A stretch of 64,000 nt of DNA from Symsagittifera roscoffensis (taxonomy: Eukaryota > Xenacoelomorpha > Acoela > Convolutidae): positions 40,427,430 to 40,491,429 of the forward strand of contig NC_087065.1 in assembly GCF_963678635.1 (NCBI RefSeq), written 5' to 3'. The position numbers were made by a program, and so were the translations under genes. Under the pieces are notes generated by a model, which worked only from the letters and a program-made list of their open reading frames with translations, did not search any database and had not been told where the DNA came from. Shown one piece after another: positions 51,620 through 63,455 of this stretch (within the stretch, counting starts at the first letter, position 1; each line of letters opens with the position of its first letter).

Positions 51620-54600
51620 ATGGACGAGCAGTCAATATTAAATTTTCTTCAAACATTAGAAACAGATGAAACTCTTCCTCAAAATCAGAAGCTAAAACTC
51701 ATTAAAAGTGCGCTAAATGTGACAACTTCAACAGCTTCTCAAGCAGGTGGCGACTCCTCGACTGCAAGTATTCTGCTGAAACAAGCATTGGATAAATTTG
51801 CTCTGGAATTGGGTGACCTCAAAGGTAGAAGTCTAGGCAAACAAGGAAAACTGAAAATTGGTTCGAGTTCCAAAATGGTGACAAATAGTTTCGGCGATGG
51901 TCGACCCAAAACACTGATGAAGATGGACGCAGGGTGCTCGCCTAGAGAGAGTTTGTTGAACAAAGGCAGGGTGCCCACTTTTTTAGTCGAATGGCAAATG
52001 TCTACACATGTCTTCACTTAGCATTTTTAGTCTACTTTTGAACTGTGATTTTCGATGTTGAGTTAGTATAACTTCAATTCTCAATTTTTGTAGATTTCTG
52101 AGTCAAACTTAGATCTTATTTAAAACATTGCTTAGACGAAAGGTTTTGAGGAAAGAAATCATGTTTAAGAAAAAAACTACAGTTTACGTAGTCATCACAT
52201 TGATCTGAAAAAATCAATTGGCAAAATCTAGATGCGAAATAGAAGAAAAAAGTAGATGCCGGTGGTTTTATCTTTTACGAAGTGGTAGCTCTGATCAAAG
52301 GTCAAGGGGTGAACAATAGAGGTGAGGGTAGTAGCAGCGGTATTAACAAGTACGACATGTTTGGAGCTCATCACAATCAGGGCAGGAAGATGACAGCAGT
52401 GAACAGTCATCTACAGACTGTGTCTGACATGTTCCATGATGTGAAGATGATTGCGCAGAGACGCAGTGACATGGAGCTACAGCAGTTCCTGCAGGTGGGT
52501 TTAGTTAAGCATTTCCTGGAAAATGTTATGACGAAGTTAAATTTTTTGATTTTGCTGTTTGTTTTTCTTTTTCGAAACGAGGGTTACCTTTTTGCATTTT
52601 CCATCTTTCAATTCTGCCTTCGTGTTAAGTTATTTACTTAGTACGAAAGTGGATTATAGCTTAACGTATAATTGGCATATAAGTCACTACGGTTCAAAAG
52701 GAAATCATTCCGTTGTTCAAGCAAGAACTATTTCAACAAACTCCTGATTAAGAGTTTTTCGGGTTAACAACTTGTTTAACAGATTCTTTTAAATCACTTG
52801 TATTGATTGTTGATAAGGAATTCAAATTTATTAGCTTTTCCGTTACATATGGTCTGGAGGCAATGAATACGCCTGGGACAGCAAAGTTCCCGGGTTCGAA
52901 TCTTGTCTGCTTATTTTTAGTCAGATTAGTAAAAACTTCGAATTGTAAGTTCGAAGTTTTTCATGACAACAATTTTGTTTTCGGTTATATGGAAATTCAC
53001 CCACGTTGCCCTCGATGGTGTTTCTGGGCGTGTTTCCGCAAATGGAACATCATTTGACCACGTTTTTAAGTTTTGAATTTTTCTGGACTTGTGGCTCTTT
53101 TTTCTATTCCTGTCTGCTAGCTTGCAATGATTTTTTATGTGGTATCTCAAGTATTGCGAAGCCTTGCTTCTTTTCAGTGTATTTTTTAAATCTTAGCTTG
53201 AGAATATGTTTTGCAAAACTTTAGAAAATTTTTGTTGCGGGCGTCAAGATTTTTGTGAGAGATTTTAATTGAATCAAAACTCAAAACGACAGGGATATCT
53301 TTAGGCCAACCATGTTCGTTTTCGGATGTCTCTTGAAACTGTAAGAAGACCTTATTTTATAAGGTCAGTACACAACAGATTAAATTGGAATTATCTGCCC
53401 TTTTAAATAAGGCGAAAAAAGTTACGGCAAAAATGATGAAATTGAGTAGTAACAAAAGGGGAATCATGGAATGGACATTTCAAAGGAAACTCTAAAACCT
53501 TTGCATTTCCAAGCAGTATTATACATGATTTATTAGCTGTAAGCTTGCGGAAATAAATGTTTCAAGGCCTTGCTCATCCCTTTTCATGAAAAACGCCGTA
53601 TGAGGCACCTTGGATTGTCAAAACTGTTTCTTGTTTGTAGGAGCTTGAGGATGCTGTAAGTATGCTTCCCACAATCGTAGACAAAAAGATGTTCGACAAC
53701 GAAATGAAGTTTTCAGTTGCGCCGCTGCAGAAACAGAACGAGGACTTGAAAAGGGAGATACAGAAACTGGCGGAAGAAATGGAACAAATGGAAATACTGC
53801 ACAAAGAAATGATGGAGTCCAAGAAACGAGAAGTTTTGGCTCTAAAGGAAACCCACAAAGAGCAATCGGGTAGTGAGAAAATTTTGATCAATAAATTAAA
53901 GGCGTCAAAGCACATTTTGGAAGGTGATTGCGATAGATTAAATGCAGAAATAAACCAATTAGAAAAACAGATCAGTGATCAGAAAAGACATATGCTGGAA
54001 TGTTCTAGAAGCTTCAACGATGAATTGAAAAGTATAAGAGCAGAGATAGACGTGGCCTTAACTGAAGTTCAACGACAGAAAGCAAAGTTAAATGCAGCGG
54101 AGAGAGAATCAGTCGCAAAAGATGATCAAATCAAGAGTTTGAAAGAGTTTATTAATAAGCAACAGAGGCAGCTTAATGATGCAAATAAAGAGAATCAGTC
54201 ACTGCGCGAACAGCTGAACCGAAGCCCGACAGTCATTAGCGACGATGATTACAATGAACCGGGTTACTTTCAACCCCCGCCAAGAATGCCCCCACCGCAA
54301 GTCAGGGGTGTTTATACGCAACCAACTGTTGCAGCACCAGCAATGATGCAAAATAGGCAGCAAGGAAAAGGAAACTCGACTCAAGTGACAGATAATCATA
54401 ACTCGCGGTCGAACGATAATCATAATCACAATCACTCTACACATAACCAACACCAGAACGCTCAACTGCACGTTAAAGTCAATGTTCATGGTCATAACAA
54501 TAACAATAACCATATTGGTAAGCCAAATAATACTAGCTTTAATAATAGTAATTCTAACGCAAGTAGGAACCCTAATACATCTGTTGCCTCCAAAGTTAAT

Positions 54601-56370
54601 TCGAACCCGCCTCAGAGAAGTAAAACTCCGAATCAAAATCAGCATGAGAATTTGAGACCGAAGACGGTTCCAGCTCCTGTGCATGTCCATGGTAATGCAA
54701 ACGCTCCTACGATACCACGCTCTAGATCGAAGACTCCTCCAGGGCTAAAACCGAAGGTTAAGCAAAACAACATGAAATCATCCGAGGGAATCGGAGCTTT
54801 CGTTAACATGAAGACCTCGGAAACTCAAGACTCAGGGATGATCACGGATCCGGAACCTTCCCAGGCACAACAGCAGAACCAGAACACAGGTCAGAAGCAG
54901 CCGTTTGACAAAACCATTCAGATAGTTAGTACTCCACTTGGGAACTATCGGATAATTGGAGGCGGTAAAGTCGATGGTAATTTAATCTACCCTCAGCCAG
55001 CTATGAAATACCACGCGCCCATAAAGCCAATGAATGTTGTGTACAATGCAGCTTGTAACAGCCAACATACCCAAGGAAGCAATACTGTTACTAATAGTCA
55101 ATCTGGGCACGGTGAAAACATGGCGATAATGACGGGATCCTCGCACCACTTTGGACAAAGCGCTATGAATTCTTCGTTGCCATATAGCAAACCGACTATC
55201 GTTGCAAGTAAACCACTGTATGGGAACCATAACAACGAATTGGGAGGGACATTGAATTCAGGGATGGGTGGGTCGTCAATGTATCGGAAGCCTTATTACC
55301 AGTCGTCAATATCTGCATTAGGCGACATATCCAGTGCTACTGCAAGTTTGCTTGGGAAGCATTCAATGTATAACAACTTATTGCCTCCACCGTCAATGGG
55401 TGACGTTGCAATGTCATCAGCTGCGTCAACCTATCCTGACTTAAAATCACGAGGTGTTCTAGGAAAGTACCGGAATTCGGTCAGAGACGCAGACGACATG
55501 CTGACAACGTTTAATGAAAACGGCGACGCAAGTATAAAAGAATTGAAAAATCTTATATCATCAGGTATGACCCAGCAAACATCCAATCAGAGCATTTCGC
55601 AGTCGCTTAGTAATTATGGAATGTCGTCGCAGTTTAATAATAACTCAGCATACCAGCAGCATAATTTTTCGATGCCTGAGAGTCGGTATACAACTGGATC
55701 AAGAATGGACACCTTATTTTCACGCCCAGATAACCGAGTGGTTAATAGTTATAACATGGGTCCTATTCCAGAGGAAGGGTCCTCCTTTAACACAGGTGAA
55801 ATTGCGCCCCACAGTATGGCCAGTCAGAATAACGACAAGTCTAGTCAAAATCGTAATGTTTCTGTAAGCAGTGTTCAAAATCAACCCAATGAAATGCAAA
55901 TGCAACGAGCGATTGAAGTTCAGCCTGATAAGGCGTCGGAAGCAGCGGTAGTCAATGTTATGATGCAGCAAACGAGGCCAAGGAAGTTGATCGGAATGAG
56001 TTCCGACTTCTCTTTTAATGGAACCACGGATGAAGTTGAAATGAAACAGCTCAACGACACACCAGGAGCACCTCGCAACACCAGTTTTGTGCCAAATCCT
56101 TTCGTGGTGAACCCGATGCCTCCCTCAACTAGTATTGTGGGCCATGTTGATGTTCCAGAACTAGATCTGGCTACAAACCCAGATAGAGCTGCTACTAAAG
56201 GAGCGCCTCAGAAGGCTGTCGGCACCTCGGAAGCGAGCAGTGTTCCGCAGGGAAATATAGACGCCCATCTAGCACATCACAACGATAAAGTACAAGCGGA
56301 TTTGAAAGCGTTGGATAAAGATATAATGAAGTTGCAGAATAGTATTCATACATTGCTTTCGGCTCAGTAA
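51620..56370 (+). CDS. Gene B: coiled-coil protein, paralogue of gene A
   Basis: At least three exons. Exon 1 starts at ATG 51620 with the helical module (ILNFLQTLETDETLPQNQKL). Its donor, before 51975, is unresolved. A middle exon ends at donor CAG|GTGGGT (52494/52495). The last exon runs 53641-56370 after the acceptor TTGTTTGTAG, phase 0. The join falls inside the block shared with gene A (ELEDAVSMLPTIVDKKMFDN), which supports it. The product has about 1100 residues: module, conserved block, coiled coil (about 53725-54230, with TEVQRQKAKLNAAER), a His/Asn-rich tract (54395-54560), long Asn/Ser/Gln-rich stretches, and the end helix DIMKLQNSIHTLL. No enzyme or membrane motif is seen. No family was recognised beyond the A/B pair. 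Confidence 0.8.
52495..53640 (+). other. Intron of gene B (1146 bases)
   Basis: GTGGGT...TTGTAG ends, phase 0. It contains a tRNA-like relic at about 52850-52905 (CCTGGGAC...GGGTTCGAATCTT) that resembles the one at 29500-29531, so a SINE has landed in the intron. A perfect 8-bp inverted repeat (GACCTTAT with ATAAGGTC) lies near 53350. Confidence 0.75.
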
Positions 56371-57205
56371 ATTTACTCGATTTTGACGAAACGATTGTTA
56401 ATTTAAAGGATAATCATGTAACTAAGCTTAATGTGTCGTAATCTAAGGTCATAATTTAATTTCATGTGAATAGATAGCAATAAGCCAAAAATATGGATGG
56501 TTCCGTGACATTTTACCCTATTCTGTTCTCTTCTCTACTATCCTACACTATGATCCCATTTACCCTGTATCTTTTTTACCCTACGCAATTTCAACTTTAA
56601 GGCAATTAAAACTTCCTTCTTCTCTTTGCAGAATCCTAAACAGAATATATTCGAACAGGTCAATTAACAATTAATTTTGATCAAAGAAAACTTGCCGCAC
56701 GTGAGTAAAATATCACAGCGACATTAATTTTGCTTATTCAAAATCCTAGTGAGTTCAAAGCATGAACGAATCATAAGTTTAACCTGATTCATATCGGAGT
56801 ATCATTCTTGTAGGTGTGCTCACGATTGAAGAGAAGAGCATAGATGTGGGTAAAAGCCAGCTGGCAGTGAATTAACAGTATAAAGTTGGTAAAACTGTAT
56901 CGGGGATAGTATAAATGGTCTGTTGCATAGCCAGAAGTCTGCTCAGTTGGAGGGCATTTTTTTCGTCGCGATCGCCAAAAGAACTGACCCTTTCTTTTTT
57001 TCTTTAGCCCAAGTTGGGCAGTTTCAGCTCATCAGTCTCCAGGCTAAGGAACTTCGCTACTTCAACCGGTCTTAACCACAGATCTGCGGGAGTAAAAGGG
57101 GAGGGATTTCTGGGGCAGTTAAAATATGGCAACTAGTGTGGGGTGACAATAAACAGTTAAGGCAAAGTGAGGAAACTTGGTTGTCTAAGCGGGCAAGGTA
57201 CGTGT
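56371..57205. other. Region after gene B
   Basis: No canonical AATAAA was seen close to the gene B stop. TACCCTA-type short motifs cluster at 56515-56585 and echo a GGGTAAAATGGCATA array near 58565-58655. Part of 56.95-57.2 kb is probably the 3' end of the minus-strand LINE fragment that follows. No gene was seen. Confidence 0.4.
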
Positions 57206-57595
57206 TTAAAATCGGACTGTAACCCGACCGAAGTTGGGAAAGCTTGCAGCGGTTGGTTCTGGGAAGGAGAGGTTTCTGATAGAAACTTGGTTACGTGTAG
57301 TGGTTAAAACGATAGTTGAAACTTCTTCTGAGTCGTTAAGATTTAGTGACGGGTTTTGGTCGGTTAAAAGTAGGGTCTGTTTAGACTTACCCCAAGAGGA
57401 ACCTGCTAACGGGTTCAGTACTCCTATCCTGCGTCGAGCCTTGTCAGCAAATTTTTTGCAATGAGCCGCAAAGCATTGGGTCGGGTTTAAAATAACCCAT
57501 AAAGTTTTTGGATTTTTTTTATTAATAGGGAGACGCTCGTTGTTTAAAAAGACTGCTGGAGTTTTGTTAAAATCTTTTTTGTAAGACGAAAGCAA
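57206..57595 (-). pseudogene. LINE RT C-terminal fragment, 5' truncated
   Basis: The minus-strand frame reads a VFLNNERLPI block, then ILNPTQCFAAHCKKFADKAR, then GVLNPLAGSSWGKSKQTLLL. This is the well-known region after the RT catalytic core in Jockey-like LINEs (LGV.LD...F..H, K...R...L..LAG..WG). After TLLL the match fails, probably by frameshift. There is no catalytic YADD box upstream, so it is a 5'-truncated dead copy. It is a different family or subfamily from the LINE at 32.4-35.3 kb. Confidence 0.75.
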
Positions 57596-57910
57596 GGTAA
57601 CTGATCCGGAGGTGAAAAAAAATTAAAAAGGTGGTGCTGATAACCATTTAGTTAGCGTGATGCAGGCTCAATGTCAGAACTGTAAGCGAAAGGGTGGAAA
57701 TAATCGGCGTATGAGGTGAGACGAACATTTTTAGGGGGCGGAGGCGCGTCATGGACGTAAAAATTAAAATATTGACCCGATCAGTATCTTCACTTCCGCT
57801 ATCGAATAGGCAAACAGCTTTACTATTTAGGCACTTAGAAGTTCCTTTCAAATATCGGCGCGATGAAAGCCTTTTCAATCGTTTTTGACGATTGAGCGCC
57901 CTATTGATGG

Positions 57911-58003
57911 CATAGTGCGAAGGCAATCCAGTTAAACAGCCCTCCGATTACCTTAATGGCATAGTGCGAAGGTAATTCAGTTGGACAGTCTTCCGATCGG
58001 CCA
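57911..58003. repeat. Tandem ~47-bp repeat, two units
   Basis: TGGCATAGTGCGAAGGCAAT and TGGCATAGTGCGAAGGTAAT open two adjacent units (57911 and 57958) that both continue with CAGTT, ACAG and CTTCCGAT-like sequence. Confidence 0.7.
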
Positions 58004-58432
58004 CTGTTTGAATGAAGGCAAGTTTAATTATACAGCTGTTAACAGGTACCCTGCTGGAGTGATGTTTGATACATTGCTTTTTTTGCTGCACCATCATTCT
58101 GGCATCTGACCGGCCAACGAAGACTTCGTTTTTGAGTTCAATCTGCGTAGGTACCAGATTTTTTTCCCTGAGTAATTTCATTCACCTAGCATTTGTGGGA
58201 GAGCCAGTTTTAGCATATCCAATGTTAATTGCCAATTTTTGCTTGTTCCTTTTTTTTGAATTATTATCCCTCTATGAGAAGCGTTTTGCGATTTCGATGT
58301 GTTTATCATCAAGCAATTTGGCTCAGGTTTGCAATAAAAAACATGATAAAAACTATTCGATTTTTTTTGTTCATATCTATTTTTGTTTCTGATAATGTGG
58401 ATTAAAATCTGCTAAATGCTTTTTTTCCTGTT

Positions 58433-59098
58433 TTGCTTTGAAATTTTCAATCGGGTCCACCAAGTTTCCCTCGGATTTTTAACTGAGACAAGTTATAAAA
58501 TAATCAACACTTCCATGCATGTCCCTAATACGAAAAGTGTTCAAACTTAATTGTGGCTTAATTTGGCAATGGGTAATATGGCATAGGATGAATTGGTATT
58601 TAGGGTAAAATGGTATAGATTAAAATGGCATAGGGTAAATTGGAATATAGTAAAGTGTTGCGCTATCAATATCGACGTTTACATTAGTGATTAGCAAGTG
58701 TTATCAAATTTTGACTTTTTCTGAGATAAACAGTTTGTCTAACGAAATAACCGCGAATCATTGTTAACGGGTCCCTTTCACGAAACTATTGGCGTCAAAT
58801 ATCAAAAGAAATGTTTTGATTATGTCTGCTACTATCCTGTTTTGCTTCAAATAAGTGAATCGAGTTCATCAGGGTACCCTCGGATTTTTAACCGAGGCAA
58901 TCCAAACATGTCCCTAGTACGATAAAGGATCAAACTTAATTGTGGGTTAATTTGGCAAAGGGTAATATTGGGACTTTGTCTAAACAACTTTGATAAATAA
59001 ACAATTTGTCTAACGAGATCATCGGGAATCATTGTTAACGGGTGGTCCCTTTCACGAATTTATTGGCGTCAAACATCAAAAGACATGGTTTGAATCTG
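58433..59098. repeat. Interleaved direct repeats
   Basis: The block 58440-58590 (CCCTCGGATTTTTAACYGAG, ATGTCCCTA, CAAACTTAATTGTGGCTTAA) recurs at 58860-58975. The block 58728-58818 (AATCATTGTTAACGGG, CCCTTTCACGAA, ATTGGCGTCAAA) recurs at 58999-59098. Together they describe a two-unit tandem repeat whose first unit has gained a GGGTAAAATGGCATA-type minisatellite at 58565-58655. Confidence 0.65.
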
Positions 59099-59549
59099 TT
59101 TATTTTTCGTTATCTCTGTTCTATTCAAGATATTTACATTCGATGACCACCTTATGAGTGGAAAAAGGAACTATGGATTAGCCTGTTTTTTTTTGCTTTG
59201 TATTGGCTACCTCAAGGGTTAAGTATGGCTTTGTGTTAAAGTCCTATTTGACAGAAATTGAATTTTAAATTACTCGTAGATGTGTCGAAAAAGCTAGTCA
59301 AAATTTTTTTATCTGATTTTCGAGGAAAATGACTAATAATGACTCGTGGAGTTATTGTTTGAAAGCTAGTGTTGTCCTAAGTGCGAGCATAGACAGAGAT
59401 TTTGCCTATGATCCATTTCCTTAAGCTATGAGGGCTTGAAACTTTTGGATAATTAGCGGAATACTTGTGCTTTTTACGAGAAAGCGGCGATTTAATCCGG
59501 CTCAAAATTTTTTCAATTGAAATATGCTGATTATTACTTTTTATCTCTG

Positions 59550-59760
59550 CGACAAGCAAGGTTGTTGCGATCGTTTGCTTGACTTTTTTCCTGTAAACGA
59601 CTTGTGTTCAAGGTGCCGCATGTGAAGTTTACACGTTTTTAAATCTGCTTCACAATAAACTCAAAATAATTGAACTTTCTAGCGCATTTGGCGCAGAGGT
59701 AACACGCTTTTTTGAGAAGACAATGGCTTGTAGTTTGAATCCGGCCGGGACCTTGTAAAG
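59550..59760 (+). mobile_element. tRNA-derived SINE-like repeat
   Basis: TTTGGCGCAGAGGTAACACG (59687-59706) matches a pol III A box, and GTAGTTTGAATCC (59730-59742) a B box. The preceding GCGACAAGCAAGGTTGTTGC block matches 28630. It is the best-preserved member of the family in this window. Confidence 0.6.
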
Positions 59761-61682
59761 AGTAATGAACTCAGGTAGGCTTTTTTTAGTTGGAAAAGTT
59801 TCTAAATTTGTTCGAGCTAAATTTTTGACTTTTCAAACCAGTTATTTTTTTCTATTTCCCTGAGTTCATTTCTCTTTTTCAACTGTCAGTTGGCTGTTTT
59901 TTTTTAAACAAGAAAATAGTTTAATTTATTTTCGTAGAAGGCTATGCTTTGTCCTTTTTTTGTCGGCTTACTTCCCGTAGACTTTTTTTTTGAAGTTTCA
60001 GCTTTCGTCTAAATTTCTGAGCGTCATTCCTAAAGCAAAGCACCCTTGGTAAAGGTAATTGAGTTAGTTTTTTTTCGAAAAACAGTTTTTGAAAAGAATT
60101 TCAAATCTATATTTTTTAAACTTTTTTGCTGCTCCATTGGTCGATGTGAATGGAATTATAAGGCATGCGATTATTAAGCTGGCGACTAGCAAGCGTTATC
60201 TTTTCGGAATAGATTTTTCCTTAAATCACTGAATCATGCTCTCAAATTTGTACTTTCGTCATACTGCAGGCATATGTTGAGCATTTTTGCATCTCGGGTA
60301 CCCGATTTCTTCAATATTTGTTTTTGTTGTTGTTTTCACATCTCCGGTTTAATATAATTTTTACAACTCCGGCTCAGTACAATTTCAGTTTTTTCGTTGT
60401 TCATGTTTTGGTTCACTCAATTTGAAAATTTTTCGTTTTATACCTAATTGTCGGCTGATCTAACGCTTCGTACGATCTGTTTGATTGCAAACTTAGTTTT
60501 CAATTGTTTTATTTGAAAAATTCACTTAAAAAAAAACATTCAAGACAAATTGAAACAAAGATTGAAACATTTGTTGTTATATTTAGCTTTACCCAATATT
60601 TTTCCAAAACTTTCTTCCTATTTAGCATTTTTTGTCTCGATTTATGTCTGCTATTTTGTCAGGCTATTTTTGTGTTGTATCGCTAGTGGCGCGAAGCTCT
60701 TCTTGCCTTCTGTTTCTGTACGCTAAATATTATCAGTAGCAGTCTTGTTCAGTTAAATTCCTGAGACCGGAAATTTCAGATCAACTTCTTCTGGGGTTTG
60801 TTCATTATTTCAACTGTTCTTTTTATGGCTCATTATTCAATTCAGTCCCCCCTTAGTAACTGATAAGTAAACAACAGAAACATTTTGTTAAGGTCTATAA
60901 AAGTGAAAAGTTTTTTTTTCAAAACAAGTTACTCATTTTTTATATTTTGGGGTCTTTTCTGTTACGGCCCAAAATTGTCAAATTGCTCACTGAGCTTCCG
61001 TTGTTAAAAAATCTTGGTTTGCTTTTGCTGTAAATAGTTGTTAATATTTTCAATCAAACAGATTCGAGAGTTATGATGCAATTTTCAAAATAAAAAAAGA
61101 TCAGTTTTGGGCCTAATAACAGATAAGACCCATATTTCGTTTTAGAAACTGCTCGGAAAATTCCTGAAATTTTGGGACGGAAAATTCCCATAAATCTTTT
61201 TTTTCCCCAAAGTTTGTCGACTAAGATACGTTATATTCCTTCTTTTGAAGTGCGAGTGTTTTTTTTTTGGTTATGTGCGTTTAGAGAAGCTTTATTCTCC
61301 GTTTCAAATGACTCTTAGGACTCAAATCGGATGCCTTACTTTTAGGATTTTTGCTTGAGTTAAGTAAGTATGAAGTTCGAATATTACTTTGTAAATGTGA
61401 AAATTGATTGATTGCACCTTTACGGCAACAAATTGAGTTTTTGAATTTTTTGTTTGCTCAAAATGTTTGTGTGAGCCAACTACCCTATTCAGATCGGGTG
61501 AACGCTTTTCTACTCAAGTCGTATTGATTTTTCCGTGCAATCTTAAAATTTGTCGACGATCAAATTTGCTGATCATAAAGATGTTGAATGGTCAACATCA
61601 CTCTAACTAGATGCTTCTAATAAAAATTGATTTTCAGAATAAATTGTGTACATAAAAACCTTGGGTGATTTGTGTATTTTGA
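59761..61682. other. AT-rich region before gene C
   Basis: The stretch 60165-60290 is a dispersed repeat shared with 31190-31330. No gene or RNA is supported in the remainder, and no clear promoter. Confidence 0.4.
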
Positions 61683-63455
61683 ATGGCATCCCAGGGTCCC
61701 CTAGACAAACAGAAACGCAACGAGAATCTGCAGACGACATCACAGACTTCGAATAGCGAAGGAGACACTAATTTGTCAACTCAAAATACTAACCCCAATA
61801 ACAGAAACTCATCGGGTCCCATCTCTTCGCTTGTGAATGGAAGGAACACTCCGTCAGTTGATGGATTCAGTCCGGGACAATCGAGAATTGAAACTGGCTT
61901 GCAAACCAACCCAAGTCCGGTTACTTTCGTGACTCAAGGTGCAAGCAAGAAGAAACCGAGAAAAGGTCCAACTCAAAGAGAGAGCCAGCAGAATTATGCA
62001 ACGGCTAATGGGCCCAATAGTTCATATTCGAAACAGGGTAAGGAGAATGAAAGAAGAGGATCGACTAGTACTAATGAATATGCGAATTCGAGAGGAATGA
62101 CTGCTGGACGAAAGGATGTGAAGTCGAGTGAAAATGGCGGAGGCGGAGTGAGTAATAAGTCGAGAAGCTACGAAGACGTTTCAGCGAGTGGGGCAGACAG
62201 AACGCAGAACTCGTCACTAGGTAAATTGATTTGTGGTTTCGAATGCGTTGTCAAATTTTTAATGAAATTTCATTGGCGTGAGTAGTAATTAATTATTTTT
62301 TAATGTTAGCCAAATTTAATATTTTGCGCTATGCTTAAAACATATAATGGTTTCATTTCGTATTCGGGAGTGATATTTTGCAGTTTTAGATGAAAATGCG
62401 GTTAATAGGCAAGCGGTTTTTACTCATGATCCTCACTAAATAGCTGGCAAATGAGTTTTTGACACACTAAAATGATTCTGAGAAGTAGCAAGCAATTGCA
62501 TGCATTGGACTTTTTGTTTGATTTTCAGATTCGAACGACTCGCAGTCGACTCTGACGTCATCGAATTCATTCAACTCGAGTATAACTGCAAACTCACTGC
62601 AGGGTTCATCACGCGGAAGTGTATCCTCCTCCAAATCATTTTCATCTCCAAAAAAGAGTCACAATCATCATGGCAACCAAAACAAATCACACTACCCTAT
62701 GCAGCACAGCAATAACAGAGGCTATCAAGGTAAACCAGTGATGTTCAGTTTTAAAAAGCAATAGCCAATGCGATTTTTATAACCTAATTGGTTTTCCCGT
62801 TCGGTTTGCTATTCCACAATCATAAAAAATATTATAGTAGCTCGACAAATTCTGCTGGCTGTATGTTTTGGAAGTTTCCTGTTTTAAAGCTCCCAAAAAA
62901 TCTAGCCATCGGGTGAAAGAGGTTTTTAGCGGTGTGGAAATTCAAGTATGGCTACCTTTACCTGGGCTAAATTAAACAGCCTAAATTATTGGGAATGTTA
63001 ACTTGAGTCTATATAAATTGATTAAATAAGGTATGCTGTTACCAAAATAGTTTAACTAGTTGGTTATTGGTTAAACCATTGAAACAAACGTTTTTCAACC
63101 AATTGTTACACAAGTTGATATATTGCACATCACTGAAGGTCACAATGAGGGTCACAATGCTCATCACTATTATGTGAACAAAAACCCGATGAACAGAAAC
63201 AACAAGGCAAGAGGGCGCGGTGTGGGAGCACAGTCGGCGTTGAATTACGGAGCACCATATCAGAATCAGAATGCAAGGTACAACAGAGCAGGAAACCGCA
63301 ACGGGGGCAATATGCAAGGGCCATCTGGCGGAGGGACAGGAGGAAACGCTTTTCCTGGTCAGAGGAATGGGGACAACTCATCGAAAGGTTACCAAAGGTC
63401 GAAGACCCAGAACAACTCCATGCACCACCAGAGCAGAGACGACCATCAAGGTTAG
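61683..63455 (+). CDS. Gene C: Asn/Ser/Gly/His-rich protein, multi-exon
   Basis: The exons are 61683-62220 (donor CACTAG|GTAAAT), 62529-62729 (acceptor TGATTTTCAG, donor CAAG|GTAAAC) and about 63139-63450, all joined in phase 1. Exon 3 might instead begin at 63115; both keep the frame. About 350 residues are seen: Ser/Asn/Thr-rich, with a basic KKKPRKGP patch near residue 97, then HNHHGNQNKS, then Arg/Gly-rich (KARGRGVG, NRAGNRNGG). The style is that of RNA-binding disordered proteins, but no folded domain is visible and I do not recognise the family. The chain either stops at TAG 63453 or splices at the GTTAGT donor at 63451 into exons beyond the window. An exon-like TGATAACTGTTAATCTGAAT stretch at 63496 does not continue the frame. 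Confidence 0.7.

Noticed and set aside
57648-58181. Minus-strand ORFs upstream of the LINE fragment
   Set aside because: They do not show RT or endonuclease motifs and cross a 47-bp tandem repeat; no support as genes.
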